The position numbers and the translations under genes were made by a program. A DNA stretch of 64,000 nt, taken from positions 17,981 to 81,980 of the forward strand of contig NZ_JALHPR010000021.1 of assembly GCF_022842375.1 (NCBI RefSeq), written 5' to 3'. The DNA is from Elioraea sp. GTDB taxonomy: Bacteria; Pseudomonadota; Alphaproteobacteria; Acetobacterales; Acetobacteraceae. The number at the start of each line of letters is the position of its first letter. Position 1 is the stretch's first letter. Below the pieces are notes generated by a model. That model was not told the DNA's origin, ran no database searches, and worked only from the letters and a program-made list of their open reading frames with translations. Positions 9,519-17,659 of this stretch are shown piece by piece.

Positions 9519-9536
9519 AAAATGTTCCATCATTTT
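9519..9536. promoter_or_regulatory. AT-rich inverted repeat between hyuA and the EamA gene, candidate operator
   Basis: AAAATG and CATTTT flank a 6-base spacer (TTCCAT), making an 18-base inverted repeat in an otherwise GC-rich region. It lies 49 bases upstream of the hyuA start and about 75 bases upstream of the divergent EamA gene. Its position suggests a binding site for a regulator of the hydantoinase operon. No regulator gene is adjacent in the window, so the assignment is inference. Confidence 0.4.
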
Positions 9537-9610
9537 TTCGCCGCCGTTCTGGCGGCCGCTGGAGGATGCAGGTGTCGCGAGCAGCGGAGAAAGGCGGGGG
9601 GATCGGCGCG

Positions 9611-10471
9611 ATGCCTGCCGCCAACCTTGCGTTCGTCGTGTTCGCCTGGGGCGGCAACTACACCTGGGTGAAGCTTGGCCTCGACGACATGGGGCCGTGG
9701 AGCTTCAACGCCGCGCGTTACGGGCTCGCAGCGATCGCCCTCGGCCTCTGGCTCGCGCTTCGCCGTGGGCCGGCAGCGCTGTTGCCGGTGAGGGGCGAGC
9801 GTGCGGCCATCGCCGTCACCGGGCTGCTTCAGGTCGGCGTGATGACGGCGTGCAGCACGCTCTCCCTCACCCGTGTCGAGGCGAGCCGGACGGTTCTGAT
9901 CGCCTACACGATGCCGGTGTGGAGCATGCTGTTCGGCGCGGCCATTGCGGGGGAGCGTGCTGGCCGCCCGGCGCTGCTGCCTGCCGTGCTTGGGCTTGCG
10001 GGGCTTGCGGTGCTGTTCTCACCCTGGGCGATGGATTGGACGACGCGGGCCGCCCTGGAAGGCTCCGCCCTCGCACTGGTCGGCACCTGGGCGTGGGCTG
10101 CCGGCGCGCTGCTTTACCGCCGCCGCGTCTGGCGGAGCGGGATGTGGAGCCAGGTCTCCGGCCAGCTCGGCCCCTCCGCGATCGTGATGGTGGTGCTTGC
10201 GGCGCTCCTCGAGACGCGCACCACCGCGCCGACCGCGCAGCTTGCCGCGATCCTCGCCTGGAACGCGCTGGTGCCGACCATCCTCGGCTTCCGTGCCTGG
10301 GCCAATGCGCTCGAGCGCCTGCCAGTGTCGACCGCAAGCCAGGTTCTCCTGCTCTCGCCCGTGCTCGGCGTCGCACTCAGCGCCGCGGTGCTGGGCGAGC
10401 CGATCACGCTAGCCCTTCTGCTCGCTGCCTTGCTGACGCTCGCGGGCTCGCTGCTCGCGCTTCGCAACTGA
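9611..10471 (+). CDS. EamA/DMT-superfamily transporter
   Basis: The product (286 residues from ATG 9611) has ten predicted membrane segments in two repeats, as in EamA (RhaT/YdcZ-like) drug/metabolite transporters. It opens with FVVFAWGGNYTWVKLGL, the family's typical first helix, and the second half contains the NALVPTILGFRAWANALERL segment. An upstream in-frame ATG at 9566 lies directly against GGAGG with no spacer, whereas 9611 has a GGGGGG tract 8-13 bases ahead, so the later start is preferred. Members usually export amino acids or other metabolites. It is followed after 21 bases by an FAD oxidase gene on the same strand, so the two may be co-transcribed. Confidence 0.88.
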   Translation: MPAANLAFVVFAWGGNYTWVKLGLDDMGPWSFNAARYGLAAIALGLWLALRRGPAALLPVRGERAAIAVTGLLQVGVMTACSTLSLTRVEASRTVLIAYTMPVWSMLFGAAIAGERAGRPALLPAVLGLAGLAVLFSPWAMDWTTRAALEGSALALVGTWAWAAGALLYRRRVWRSGMWSQVSGQLGPSAIVMVVLAALLETRTTAPTAQLAAILAWNALVPTILGFRAWANALERLPVSTASQVLLLSPVLGVALSAAVLGEPITLALLLAALLTLAGSLLALRN

Positions 10472-10492
10472 CCGGATCTGAGAGGACGTCCG

Positions 10493-11782
10493 ATGCCAGA
10501 CCCCTTTCCACTTGCCCCGTCGCTGTGGGCCGCGACGGCACCGCCGCCGCCGGAGACAGTGCCGCTCACCGCCGACGTCGAGGCCGATGCCTGCATCATC
10601 GGCGGCGGTTATACCGGCCTCTCGGCGGCGCTGCATCTCGCCGAACGGGGCAAGCGAGCCGTCGTGCTCGAGGCGCGCGAGATCGGCTTCGGCGGGTCGG
10701 GCCGGAATGGCGGGCAGGTGATCCCCGGCATCAAGGAGGACCCTGACGCGATCGAGGCACGCTATGGCCGCGAGGCTGGCCGCGCTCTCGCCGCCTTCGT
10801 CGGCGGCACGGCCGATCGTGTGTTCGATCTGATCACGAAACACGGGATGGACGTGCCGCATCGCCGCAGCGGCTGGATCCAGGGCGCGCACACCGAGGCG
10901 ATGGTCGAGACGGTGCGACGCAGGGCTGGGGAGTGGGAAGCGCGCGGCGCCGATGTCGCGGTGCTCGACCGAGCGGCGATGGTCGACCACCTCGGCTCGG
11001 AGAAGTACCTCGGCGGCTGGCTCGATCGCCGCGCGGGAGCCGTGCAGCCGCTCGCCTATGTGCGGGGCCTCGCGCGTGCCGCCATTGCCGCAGGGGCTGC
11101 CGTGCACACCGACAGCCCCGTGTCGGAAATCACGCGGGCGGGGACCGCCTGGCGCATCACGTCCCGCACGGGTGGGCGCGTCACGGCACCCACGGTGATG
11201 GTCGCCACCGGCGGCTATCCGGGTGGCCTGGTGCCGGGCCTGCGCCAGACCGCGGTGTTCCCGAACACGTTCCAGATCGCGACCGAACCGCTGTCGGACA
11301 ATCTCCGCAAGTCCATCCTGCCTTATGGGCAGGTGACGTCGGATACGCGGAAGCTGCTGCTCTACTTCAGGCTCGATCATGAGGGGCGGTTCCTGATGGG
11401 CGGCCGCGGCCCCTATCGCGAGCCCACGGGGCCTGGCGACTGGGCACATCTCGAGCGCGTCGTCGGCAAGCTCTATCCGCAACTCGCCGGAACGCCGATC
11501 GCCTATCGCTGGTGCGGCCGCGTCTCGGTCACGCGCGACTTCCTGCCGCATGTGCATGAGCCCGAGCCGGGGCTGCTCGCGCTGATTGGTTGCATGGGCC
11601 GCGGCATCGGGCTGCAGACGGCGATGGGAGCTGCGGTCGCGGAGGCGATCGCCTCAGGCAACCGCGCGGCGATCCCCTTCCCGGTAACGCCGATCCGCAG
11701 GCTGCCGCTGCATGCGCTGCATGAGCTCTATGTCGCGGCGATCATCGCCTGGTACCGGATGACCGATGCTGGTGTGAAATGA
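10493..11782 (+). CDS. FAD-dependent amine/amino-acid oxidoreductase (DAO family)
   Basis: The 429-residue product has an N-terminal Rossmann FAD-binding motif, CIIGGGYTGLSAALHLAERG, at about residues 34-53. It is followed by an EAREIGFGGSGRNGGQV segment characteristic of the PuuB/OrdL branch of the D-amino-acid oxidase superfamily. The C-terminal GCMGRGIGLQTAMG motif closes the FAD fold. Members oxidise gamma-glutamylputrescine, sarcosine or similar secondary amines. No signal peptide is visible, so it should be cytoplasmic. It follows the EamA gene on the same strand and converges on the SDR gene with a 7-base gap. The substrate is not assignable. Confidence 0.9.
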   Translation: MPDPFPLAPSLWAATAPPPPETVPLTADVEADACIIGGGYTGLSAALHLAERGKRAVVLEAREIGFGGSGRNGGQVIPGIKEDPDAIEARYGREAGRALAAFVGGTADRVFDLITKHGMDVPHRRSGWIQGAHTEAMVETVRRRAGEWEARGADVAVLDRAAMVDHLGSEKYLGGWLDRRAGAVQPLAYVRGLARAAIAAGAAVHTDSPVSEITRAGTAWRITSRTGGRVTAPTVMVATGGYPGGLVPGLRQTAVFPNTFQIATEPLSDNLRKSILPYGQVTSDTRKLLLYFRLDHEGRFLMGGRGPYREPTGPGDWAHLERVVGKLYPQLAGTPIAYRWCGRVSVTRDFLPHVHEPEPGLLALIGCMGRGIGLQTAMGAAVAEAIASGNRAAIPFPVTPIRRLPLHALHELYVAAIIAWYRMTDAGVK

Positions 11783-11789
11783 TGCGTAA

Positions 11790-12554
11790 TCAGAACACCG
11801 TCCATCCCCCATCGACGACGAGCACCTGGCCAATGATGTAGCGCCCGGCATCGGAGACGAGCAGCAGGATCGGCCCGACCATGTCATCCGGCACGCCCAT
11901 GCGGCCGGCAGGGATGTGGGCAAGCGCGCGCTCGATCCGCCCCGGCACGTCATGCATCGAGGCGATGAAGGGCGTGTCGGATAGGCCAGGGGCGATCGCA
12001 TTCACGCGCACGCCATGGGGGATCCAGTCACGCGCGAGCGATTTCGACAGCTGGATCACCGCTGCCTTGCTCGCGCAGTAGGCTGGCCTGCCCTCGAGCG
12101 GGATGATGCCGCCCTGCGAGGCGACGTTGACGATCGCCCCGCCACCTGCCGCGATCATGTGGCGCCCGAACGCCTGGTTCCAGAAGAAGATGCTGCGGAC
12201 GTTCACGCCCATCATCGCATCGAATTCCTCGGGCGTCGTCTCGAGCGCATCCTTCCTCAGCGCCACGCCTGCGGAACACAGCAGGATGTCGACGCGGCCC
12301 GACGCCGTGGTGCGCGCTACCACCTCGTCACGGAAGCCCAGATCGGCGACATCGCCAACGAAGCTCTCGGAACCGATCGCGGCGGCGAGAGAGGCGAGGC
12401 CCGCGGCGTCACGATCGATGGCGGCGATCCGCGCGCCGCAGGCAGCCATCGCGATGGCCATCGCGCGGCCAAGCCCGCTCGCAGCACCGGTAACGACGGC
12501 GGTGCGGCCTGTGAGGTCGAAGGCGCCGGCGCCCTTCTCGGCGAGCGTTGCCAT
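11790..12554 (-). CDS. Short-chain dehydrogenase/reductase (SDR family)
   Basis: The 254-residue product has the classical SDR signature: the NAD(P)-binding TGAASGLGRA motif near residues 21-30, the NVASQGG strand with the catalytic Ser, and the active-site YCASK (Tyr-x-x-x-Lys). An acidic IDRD after the second strand suggests NAD preference. The chosen ATG at 12554 begins MATLAEKGAGAFDLTGRTAV and has AGGGA nine bases upstream. The open frame before it is not coding. The family interconverts alcohols and ketones, often sugars or hydroxy acids. The gene lies 23 bases downstream of the DUF808 gene on the same strand. Confidence 0.93.
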   Translation of the reverse strand: MATLAEKGAGAFDLTGRTAVVTGAASGLGRAMAIAMAACGARIAAIDRDAAGLASLAAAIGSESFVGDVADLGFRDEVVARTTASGRVDILLCSAGVALRKDALETTPEEFDAMMGVNVRSIFFWNQAFGRHMIAAGGGAIVNVASQGGIIPLEGRPAYCASKAAVIQLSKSLARDWIPHGVRVNAIAPGLSDTPFIASMHDVPGRIERALAHIPAGRMGVPDDMVGPILLLVSDAGRYIIGQVLVVDGGWTVF

Positions 12555-12577
12555 GCTGCGTGTCCCTGGTGTGTGTG

Positions 12578-13549
12578 TCAGTGGGCCTTGGTGCCGCGCA
12601 CGCGCGCGAGCAACGGCAGGATGACCGTCTGCACGATCGGAATGAGTGCCGCGCCGACCGCGAGGCCAACGACGCCCGCACCCGCCGCGGCGACGATCCA
12701 CGTGACCACCCCGCCGAGGGCCGGCACGGCAGCGCCGGCGGCGTGCGCGATGGCATGGACCAGGTGCCCCGGCTGCGTCACGCCGTAGCCTTCGAGCCCG
12801 TGCAGGATGATGCCGCCACCGACCCAGATCATCGCCGCCGTGCCGACGATGCTGAGCGCGGTGAGGAAGTACGGCATTCCCTTCACGAGGCCGCGCCCAA
12901 GTGCCGCGATCGCCGCGGACGGGCTCAGCGACATCGCGAGGCCGGCATCGTCCGCCTTCACGATCAGCGCCACCGCCCCGTACACGACGACGGTGATGCC
13001 GATGCCGACGGTGGCGAGGATGGCGGCCTGCGAGGCGAGCGAGGCTTCCGGGATGGTCGCGAGGGCGATCGCCATGATCTCGGCCGAGAGGATGAAATCT
13101 GTGCCGATCGCCGCGCGCACCTTGGCATCCTCCGCGGCCTGCGGATCTGGCGCCGCCACGCCGATCGCCGCCTCGTGGGCGTGCGCGGCGTGCGGGAACA
13201 GCACCTCCAGGACCTTCTCCGTCCCCTCATAGGAAAGATAGGCGCCGCCGAGCATGAGCAGCGGCGTGATCGCCCAGGGCGCGAACAGGCTGAGGGCAAG
13301 GGCCGCCGGCAGCAGGAAGATCAGCTTGTTCTTCAGCGAGCCGATGGCGATGCGGCGGACGATCGGGATCTCGCGCGCCGCGGCGAAGCCGACGACGTAG
13401 CGTGGCGTGACGGCGGCATCGTCGATCACGACGCCGGCTGCCTTCGCACCGGCCTTCGTCGCCTGTGCGGCGACGTCATCGAGCGTCACCGCCGCCTTGC
13501 GGGCGATGAGCGCGATATCGTCGAGAAGCGCAATCAGGCCTGTACTCAC
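12578..13549 (-). CDS. DUF808 (YedI-like) inner-membrane protein
   Basis: The product resembles E. coli YedI: an N-terminal LIALLDDIA motif, then GSLKNKLIFLLPAALALS, APWAITPLLMLGGAYLSYEG and IGTDFILSAEIMAIAL, with several membrane segments and a final LARVRG tail. Function is unknown for the family. The GTG at 13549 (VSTGLIALLDD) aligns with the usual family start. An ATG at 13585 would add 12 Pro-rich residues, and neither has a clear ribosome-binding site. The first 26 bases of coding sequence recur with three mismatches at 14735-14760, near the stress-protein gene. Length is 323 residues from the GTG, slightly above the family norm. Confidence 0.85.
   Translation of the reverse strand: MSTGLIALLDDIALIARKAAVTLDDVAAQATKAGAKAAGVVIDDAAVTPRYVVGFAAAREIPIVRRIAIGSLKNKLIFLLPAALALSLFAPWAITPLLMLGGAYLSYEGTEKVLEVLFPHAAHAHEAAIGVAAPDPQAAEDAKVRAAIGTDFILSAEIMAIALATIPEASLASQAAILATVGIGITVVVYGAVALIVKADDAGLAMSLSPSAAIAALGRGLVKGMPYFLTALSIVGTAAMIWVGGGIILHGLEGYGVTQPGHLVHAIAHAAGAAVPALGGVVTWIVAAAGAGVVGLAVGAALIPIVQTVILPLLARVRGTKAH
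13518..13543. repeat. First copy of a 26-base near-repeat (5' end of DUF808 gene)
   Basis: This stretch covers codons 3-11 of the DUF808 gene (minus strand). It matches 14735-14760 at 23 of 26 positions in the same orientation. Confidence 0.5.
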
Positions 13550-13665
13550 GGGGGGGCATCCGGCAGGGGAGGGGAGGGGCAGCATAGACGGGTGCAACCG
13601 CGACGACGATGCCTCCCACCGACCCTCCCTGACGGGTCGCCAACTGCCAAAGCCAGGCGACGAGC

Positions 13666-14490
13666 CTAAGCGGCCAGGAGCGTTGGCAGTGTCGGGCCGT
13701 GGTCGAGCACGTCCATCGTCGCACTGCCGAACACGAGATTGTGCAGCGGCGCGTGCCGGACGGCTCCCATCACCATCATGTCGGCATCGGCCTCGCGCGC
13801 GACGTCCAGGATGGCGCGGGTCACGCCGCCGCGGCCGCGCTGCACTGGCCTGAACGAGGCATTGGCCCCGTGGCGTGCCAGAAGGTGGGCCAGCTCGACC
13901 CCCGACTGGCCCGGCCGGAACTCCTTGTCGTCGGTCACGCTCACGATGGTGACCGTGTTCGCCCGCTTCACGAAGGGCAGCGCGCCGTGCACCGCGCGCA
14001 CGGCTGCCGGGGTCGCGTCCCAGGCCACGATGATCCGCGAGGGATGCGCGCGCACGCCCCAGTTCTCCGGCACGAGCAGCAGGGGACGTCCCGACGAGAA
14101 GACGCCCCCCGACGCCACGAAGCGCCGACCGAGCTGAGCTCCCGACGCGAAGGACATGATGCCGACATCGCTGACGCGCATCTGGTCCGCGAAATTCTGT
14201 CCGACCCCGTAGGCAAAGCTGCTTCGGCCGCGAAGCTCGAGGCGCACGCCGCGCGCTTCGCACGCATGGCGGACCTGCTCCGCGACGGCATCCTCCTGCG
14301 CCGCGTGGTCGCCATCGGATGGTTCGGCCTCGCCTGCCACCGCGTCCACCTGGGTTGCCGTTGTCGAGAAGACGAGGGCGGTCACGTGCGCGGCATGCGC
14401 CTCCGCGATCGCAAGCGGCATCGCGAGGTGCGCGTCGATCCTCTCGCGTGCCTGCGGTTCCACATGCAACGCAATCGTCGTCAAGCCCAT
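13666..14490 (-). CDS. Universal stress protein (UspA) family
   Basis: The 274-residue product starts at the ATG at 14490, which is preceded by GGGAGG with a 7-base spacer, deciding the start. The C-terminal half is a recognisable Usp domain. It has the strand-helix opening RIIVAWDATPAAVRAVHGALPF, the HLLARHGANASF segment, and a final ADMMVMGAVRHAPLHNLVFGSAT matching the G-2x-G-9x-G(S/T) ATP-binding motif of Usp proteins. The N-terminal half looks like a diverged Usp repeat. Such proteins are cytoplasmic and rise under stress. It is divergent from the KAP NTPase gene across 376 bases. Confidence 0.9.
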   Translation of the reverse strand: MGLTTIALHVEPQARERIDAHLAMPLAIAEAHAAHVTALVFSTTATQVDAVAGEAEPSDGDHAAQEDAVAEQVRHACEARGVRLELRGRSSFAYGVGQNFADQMRVSDVGIMSFASGAQLGRRFVASGGVFSSGRPLLLVPENWGVRAHPSRIIVAWDATPAAVRAVHGALPFVKRANTVTIVSVTDDKEFRPGQSGVELAHLLARHGANASFRPVQRGRGGVTRAILDVAREADADMMVMGAVRHAPLHNLVFGSATMDVLDHGPTLPTLLAA

Positions 14491-14866
14491 GGTGCATCCT
14501 CCCTGTCGTTCAATGCGGGCGTGACGCGTCTGCGGCGTTGGCGAACACCGCGTGGGCCACGCACGGTTCCTGTCGCGCGTCATCATCCCGGACATCGCGC
14601 GCATGGATGCTACCAACGATGCCGCGCAGAAATCCACACCTCGCGGGGGGTTATTCGAACTGGGGCGTCGTCAACCGGGTTTCCCTGCGAGGCAGCGGAT
14701 GCGCGCCGAGGCGAGACACGACGATGTTGCGCCTGGTCGTCGCGCAGCGCGATCAGGCCTGTGCTCGCCCGGGCGGGTGGGCAGGGGTGTCCTGCCGGGG
14801 AAGAAGGAGAGTTTGGCCTGAATCGGGATGTTTTGCGCAGCCGTGCCGGTGGGATAACGTTCTAGG
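14491..14866. other. Intergenic region between uspA-like and KAP genes
   Basis: The 376 bases separate two divergent genes and should hold both promoters. I see no convincing -35/-10 pair and no RNA gene. It contains the second copy of a 26-base near-repeat of the DUF808 gene start. Just upstream of the KAP start the composition becomes less GC-rich (GGGATAACGTTCTAGG). The KAP gene has only a weak ribosome-binding site. Confidence 0.6.
14735..14760. repeat. Second copy of the 26-base near-repeat of the DUF808 5' end
   Basis: Read on the minus strand it begins ACAGGCCTGATCGCGCT and would encode a TGLIAL-like peptide as in DUF808, then diverges. It differs from 13518-13543 at three positions. 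It may be a trace of a lost duplicate of the gene, or chance. Confidence 0.45.
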
Positions 14867-17659
14867 ATGGATGCGCAGTCATTACGACCACCTGTCCCGG
14901 GCACGTTCGGCGAGGCGAGGCAAGCGGACATCTCGCTGTCAACGCGGACGGCGGTTTCGTTCGCGGCCGCCCTTGCGCTGACAAGGAGGGAGAGGTTCGG
15001 ACAGGCTCGCCCAATCGGCCTGAGTGACATCATCGCGGGGATTGTTGTCGCGGGTGCGCAGAACCGTGGAACGTTCAGCGTTGTAGCCGATGAGCTTGAG
15101 ACGCTCGTCGGCCGATCACGCATCGAGCAGGCAATGGACGACGCCAATGCGCGGAGCGACGCCCCCACTACACTGCCCCTGTCACCTCTCCTTCAGGAAG
15201 CCTTTGCGGTCGCTCGAGGCCTTGCCTCGGTCACTGTCGCACGGTCGCGCATTGACGCACGGCACCTGCTCGCTGCGCTGATTGCCGCCCCCAACACGTC
15301 GATGCTCACTGCCGCCCTCCGCCGCGTGTGGTGGCGCGACTGGTCGATCAGCCCCGATTCGCTCCGCGCGCCAGTTCTCGCCGCGATCGAGCGGAACCCC
15401 GAGAGTGGCGAGAACCTCGGAGCCTGGCGGCGCATCCTTGCAGTCCCTACCGTCGCGCCGGCCGCCTTCGCCGCCGATGCACCCAGGGTGCAGGACGACG
15501 CGCTCGGTCGCCGCGGTGATGCGAAGCGGCTCGCCGAGCTCGCCTGCCTCGCCGACAACGCGCCACCGCTTGCCATCGGCCTGTTCGGTGACTGGGGCAG
15601 CGGCAAGTCGACCTTCATGGCGATGATGCAGGGCGAGGTCGCGCGCATCGGCGCCGCCTGGAAGGACGATCCGGCGAGCCCGTTCGCCACGCGCGTCGCG
15701 CAGATCCGCTTCAACGCGTGGAGCTTCGCCGATGCGAATCTCTGGGCGAGCCTGGCGGTCGAGATCTTCGAGGGGTTGCGTGACGAACTTGCGCGCATCG
15801 AGGGCACGGGCGATGAGGCGAGCCATCGTGCGAGCACGCTTCTGGCCGAGATCAGCGCGCGCACCGACGCGGCGAAGCTGGCGCGGAAGGGGGCCGACGA
15901 TGCCGTCCGCGAGGCGCAGACGACGCTCGCGGGCATCGACACCAAGCTGAAGGCGATCGACGAGAAGCTGATGCGCCCGGTCGCCGCCCTGGCCGAGCGG
16001 TCATCGTCCATCCTGCTGGCGCGACATGAGGATGTGTCGGCGCTGCTGCGCGATCTTGGCGCGCTGAAGCCCGGTGAGACGGCCACCGCGCAGCGCCTTG
16101 CCGAGGAGGCGTTGACGCTCGCCGCAAGCGGTCGTGGCAGTTTGGCGATCCTTCGCCGCGTCGTGAAGCTCGCTTCCACGCGGCTTGCGATGACGCTTGG
16201 CGCAGCGGCGGCACTCGCCGTCGCCGTTGCCTGGTTCGTGCCACCCGGAGCGCTTCAGGCGGTGGCCGCATTCGTCGCGTTCGCCGCACCCTTTGTCGGC
16301 CGCGTGGTGGCTGCCCTCAATCGCCTTTCGCCGCTGCTCGATGCGGTGGAGGCGGAGGAGAAGGCGGAGGCCGACCTCAGGCGCGAGCGTGCGGCGCTGG
16401 CGGACGCACGCAGTGCCGCGGCACAGGCGCTGGTCGAACGCGAGGCGGCGGCGGCAAAGGCGTTGACGGGGCTCGACGCGATCGAGAAGGCAGCGGCGAC
16501 GCCGCAGGCGATGCTGCGTTTCTTCCTGAACGAGAGCGACGAGCTGCGCGGCTACCAGCAGGAGATCGGCCTCGTTGGCCGCCTGCGGCGGAGCTTCCAG
16601 CGGCTGGATGACCTGATGGCCGCGCAGCGCGATCCCCGGCGCACGACGCGGACGGACCTGCCCGTGCTCGATCGCATCATCCTCTACATCGATGACCTCG
16701 ACCGGCTGCGCGAGGACCAGGTGGTGAAGGTGCTGGAGGCCGTCGCGCTGCTGTTGCAGTTCCGCCTCTTCGTCGTCGTCGTCGCGGTCGATGCGCGGTG
16801 GCTCGAAGGCGCGCTGCGCCGGTACTACGCGGGACAGCTGGGTGGCGAGGGGCAGGCGGGGCCGGGGGACTATCTCGAGAAGATCTTCCAGGTGCCGTTC
16901 TGGCTGCCGCGCCTCGCGCCGGGCGGTGATGGGTTCGCCGGCCTCGCGCGCGTCTTGCTGCCTGAGGGAATGGAGGTGCCGCAGGAGCCGACGCTGTCCA
17001 GCTCATCGCCGAAGGTCGAGGCGGTCCAGGGCGAGTTCACGATCGACCCTGACGAGCTGCCGCAGCCGGGCGACGAGACGCCTGTCGAGATGCGTGCGGC
17101 AGAGGTCAAGCGCGTGACGCTGACGAAACCGGAAGCCGAGGTGCTCGCAGCGCTGATGCCGCTCGCTGCGACTGGCCCGCGGGGGGCCAAGCGGTTCGTG
17201 AACCTCTACCGGCTCGCGCGGGCGAGCAGGAGCGATGAGGAGCTGCGGCGATTCCTGGGCGAAGATTCGGCTCGTGCTGCCTTCCCTGGTCTCGCATTTG
17301 CGCTCGCCCTCTCGTGCAGCTGCACCGCTGAAGAGTGGCAGGAAGTCGTGACCTGGTATCGCCGGCCGATCCTCGGGGTGGAGGAACAGGTCGATGATGC
17401 GAAGCTCGCAGTCGCATGGTCGGACGTGCTCCTCAGGCCGGATGCATGGCGTGACGACAGCATCAGGCTATTGAATCGACTGACGTGGAACCGTCTCGGC
17501 GCACTTCGCGACCTGCCGGATGGGCTTGCGGTCCTTACGTTTGGTATGGTCAGGGACGCCCTTGCCGAAGCGGCACGCTACTCCTTCCACGCACCCCGCC
17601 TTGACCGGGTCGTCACTCCCCATGAGTCTCCCGCTGAACAACCCGGAGGGCCAGCATGA
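14867..17659 (+). CDS. KAP-family P-loop NTPase with Clp-N-like N-terminus
   Basis: The 930-residue protein has a Walker A motif, GDWGSGKS, at residues 241-248 and a Walker B motif, LYIDDLDRL, at about 606-614. Between them lie an Ala-rich coiled-coil stretch and two hydrophobic segments (about residues 440-485). Membrane segments inserted inside the P-loop domain are the defining feature of KAP NTPases (Kidins220/ARMS-PifA). Residues about 25-175 contain two helical repeats with the HLLAAL-type pattern of Clp N-domains, here ARHLLAALIAAP. The KAP family includes the phage-exclusion protein PifA and is often found on mobile or defence loci, so a defence role is possible but not shown. The start ATG has a poor ribosome-binding site. 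The last four bases overlap the start of the next gene. Confidence 0.85.
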   Translation: MDAQSLRPPVPGTFGEARQADISLSTRTAVSFAAALALTRRERFGQARPIGLSDIIAGIVVAGAQNRGTFSVVADELETLVGRSRIEQAMDDANARSDAPTTLPLSPLLQEAFAVARGLASVTVARSRIDARHLLAALIAAPNTSMLTAALRRVWWRDWSISPDSLRAPVLAAIERNPESGENLGAWRRILAVPTVAPAAFAADAPRVQDDALGRRGDAKRLAELACLADNAPPLAIGLFGDWGSGKSTFMAMMQGEVARIGAAWKDDPASPFATRVAQIRFNAWSFADANLWASLAVEIFEGLRDELARIEGTGDEASHRASTLLAEISARTDAAKLARKGADDAVREAQTTLAGIDTKLKAIDEKLMRPVAALAERSSSILLARHEDVSALLRDLGALKPGETATAQRLAEEALTLAASGRGSLAILRRVVKLASTRLAMTLGAAAALAVAVAWFVPPGALQAVAAFVAFAAPFVGRVVAALNRLSPLLDAVEAEEKAEADLRRERAALADARSAAAQALVEREAAAAKALTGLDAIEKAAATPQAMLRFFLNESDELRGYQQEIGLVGRLRRSFQRLDDLMAAQRDPRRTTRTDLPVLDRIILYIDDLDRLREDQVVKVLEAVALLLQFRLFVVVVAVDARWLEGALRRYYAGQLGGEGQAGPGDYLEKIFQVPFWLPRLAPGGDGFAGLARVLLPEGMEVPQEPTLSSSSPKVEAVQGEFTIDPDELPQPGDETPVEMRAAEVKRVTLTKPEAEVLAALMPLAATGPRGAKRFVNLYRLARASRSDEELRRFLGEDSARAAFPGLAFALALSCSCTAEEWQEVVTWYRRPILGVEEQVDDAKLAVAWSDVLLRPDAWRDDSIRLLNRLTWNRLGALRDLPDGLAVLTFGMVRDALAEAARYSFHAPRLDRVVTPHESPAEQPGGPA

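Noticed and set aside
13550..14497. Extension of the DUF808 frame through the stress-protein gene
   Set aside because: Out of frame with the Usp gene and compositionally non-coding; DUF808 family starts at its LIALLDDIA motif.
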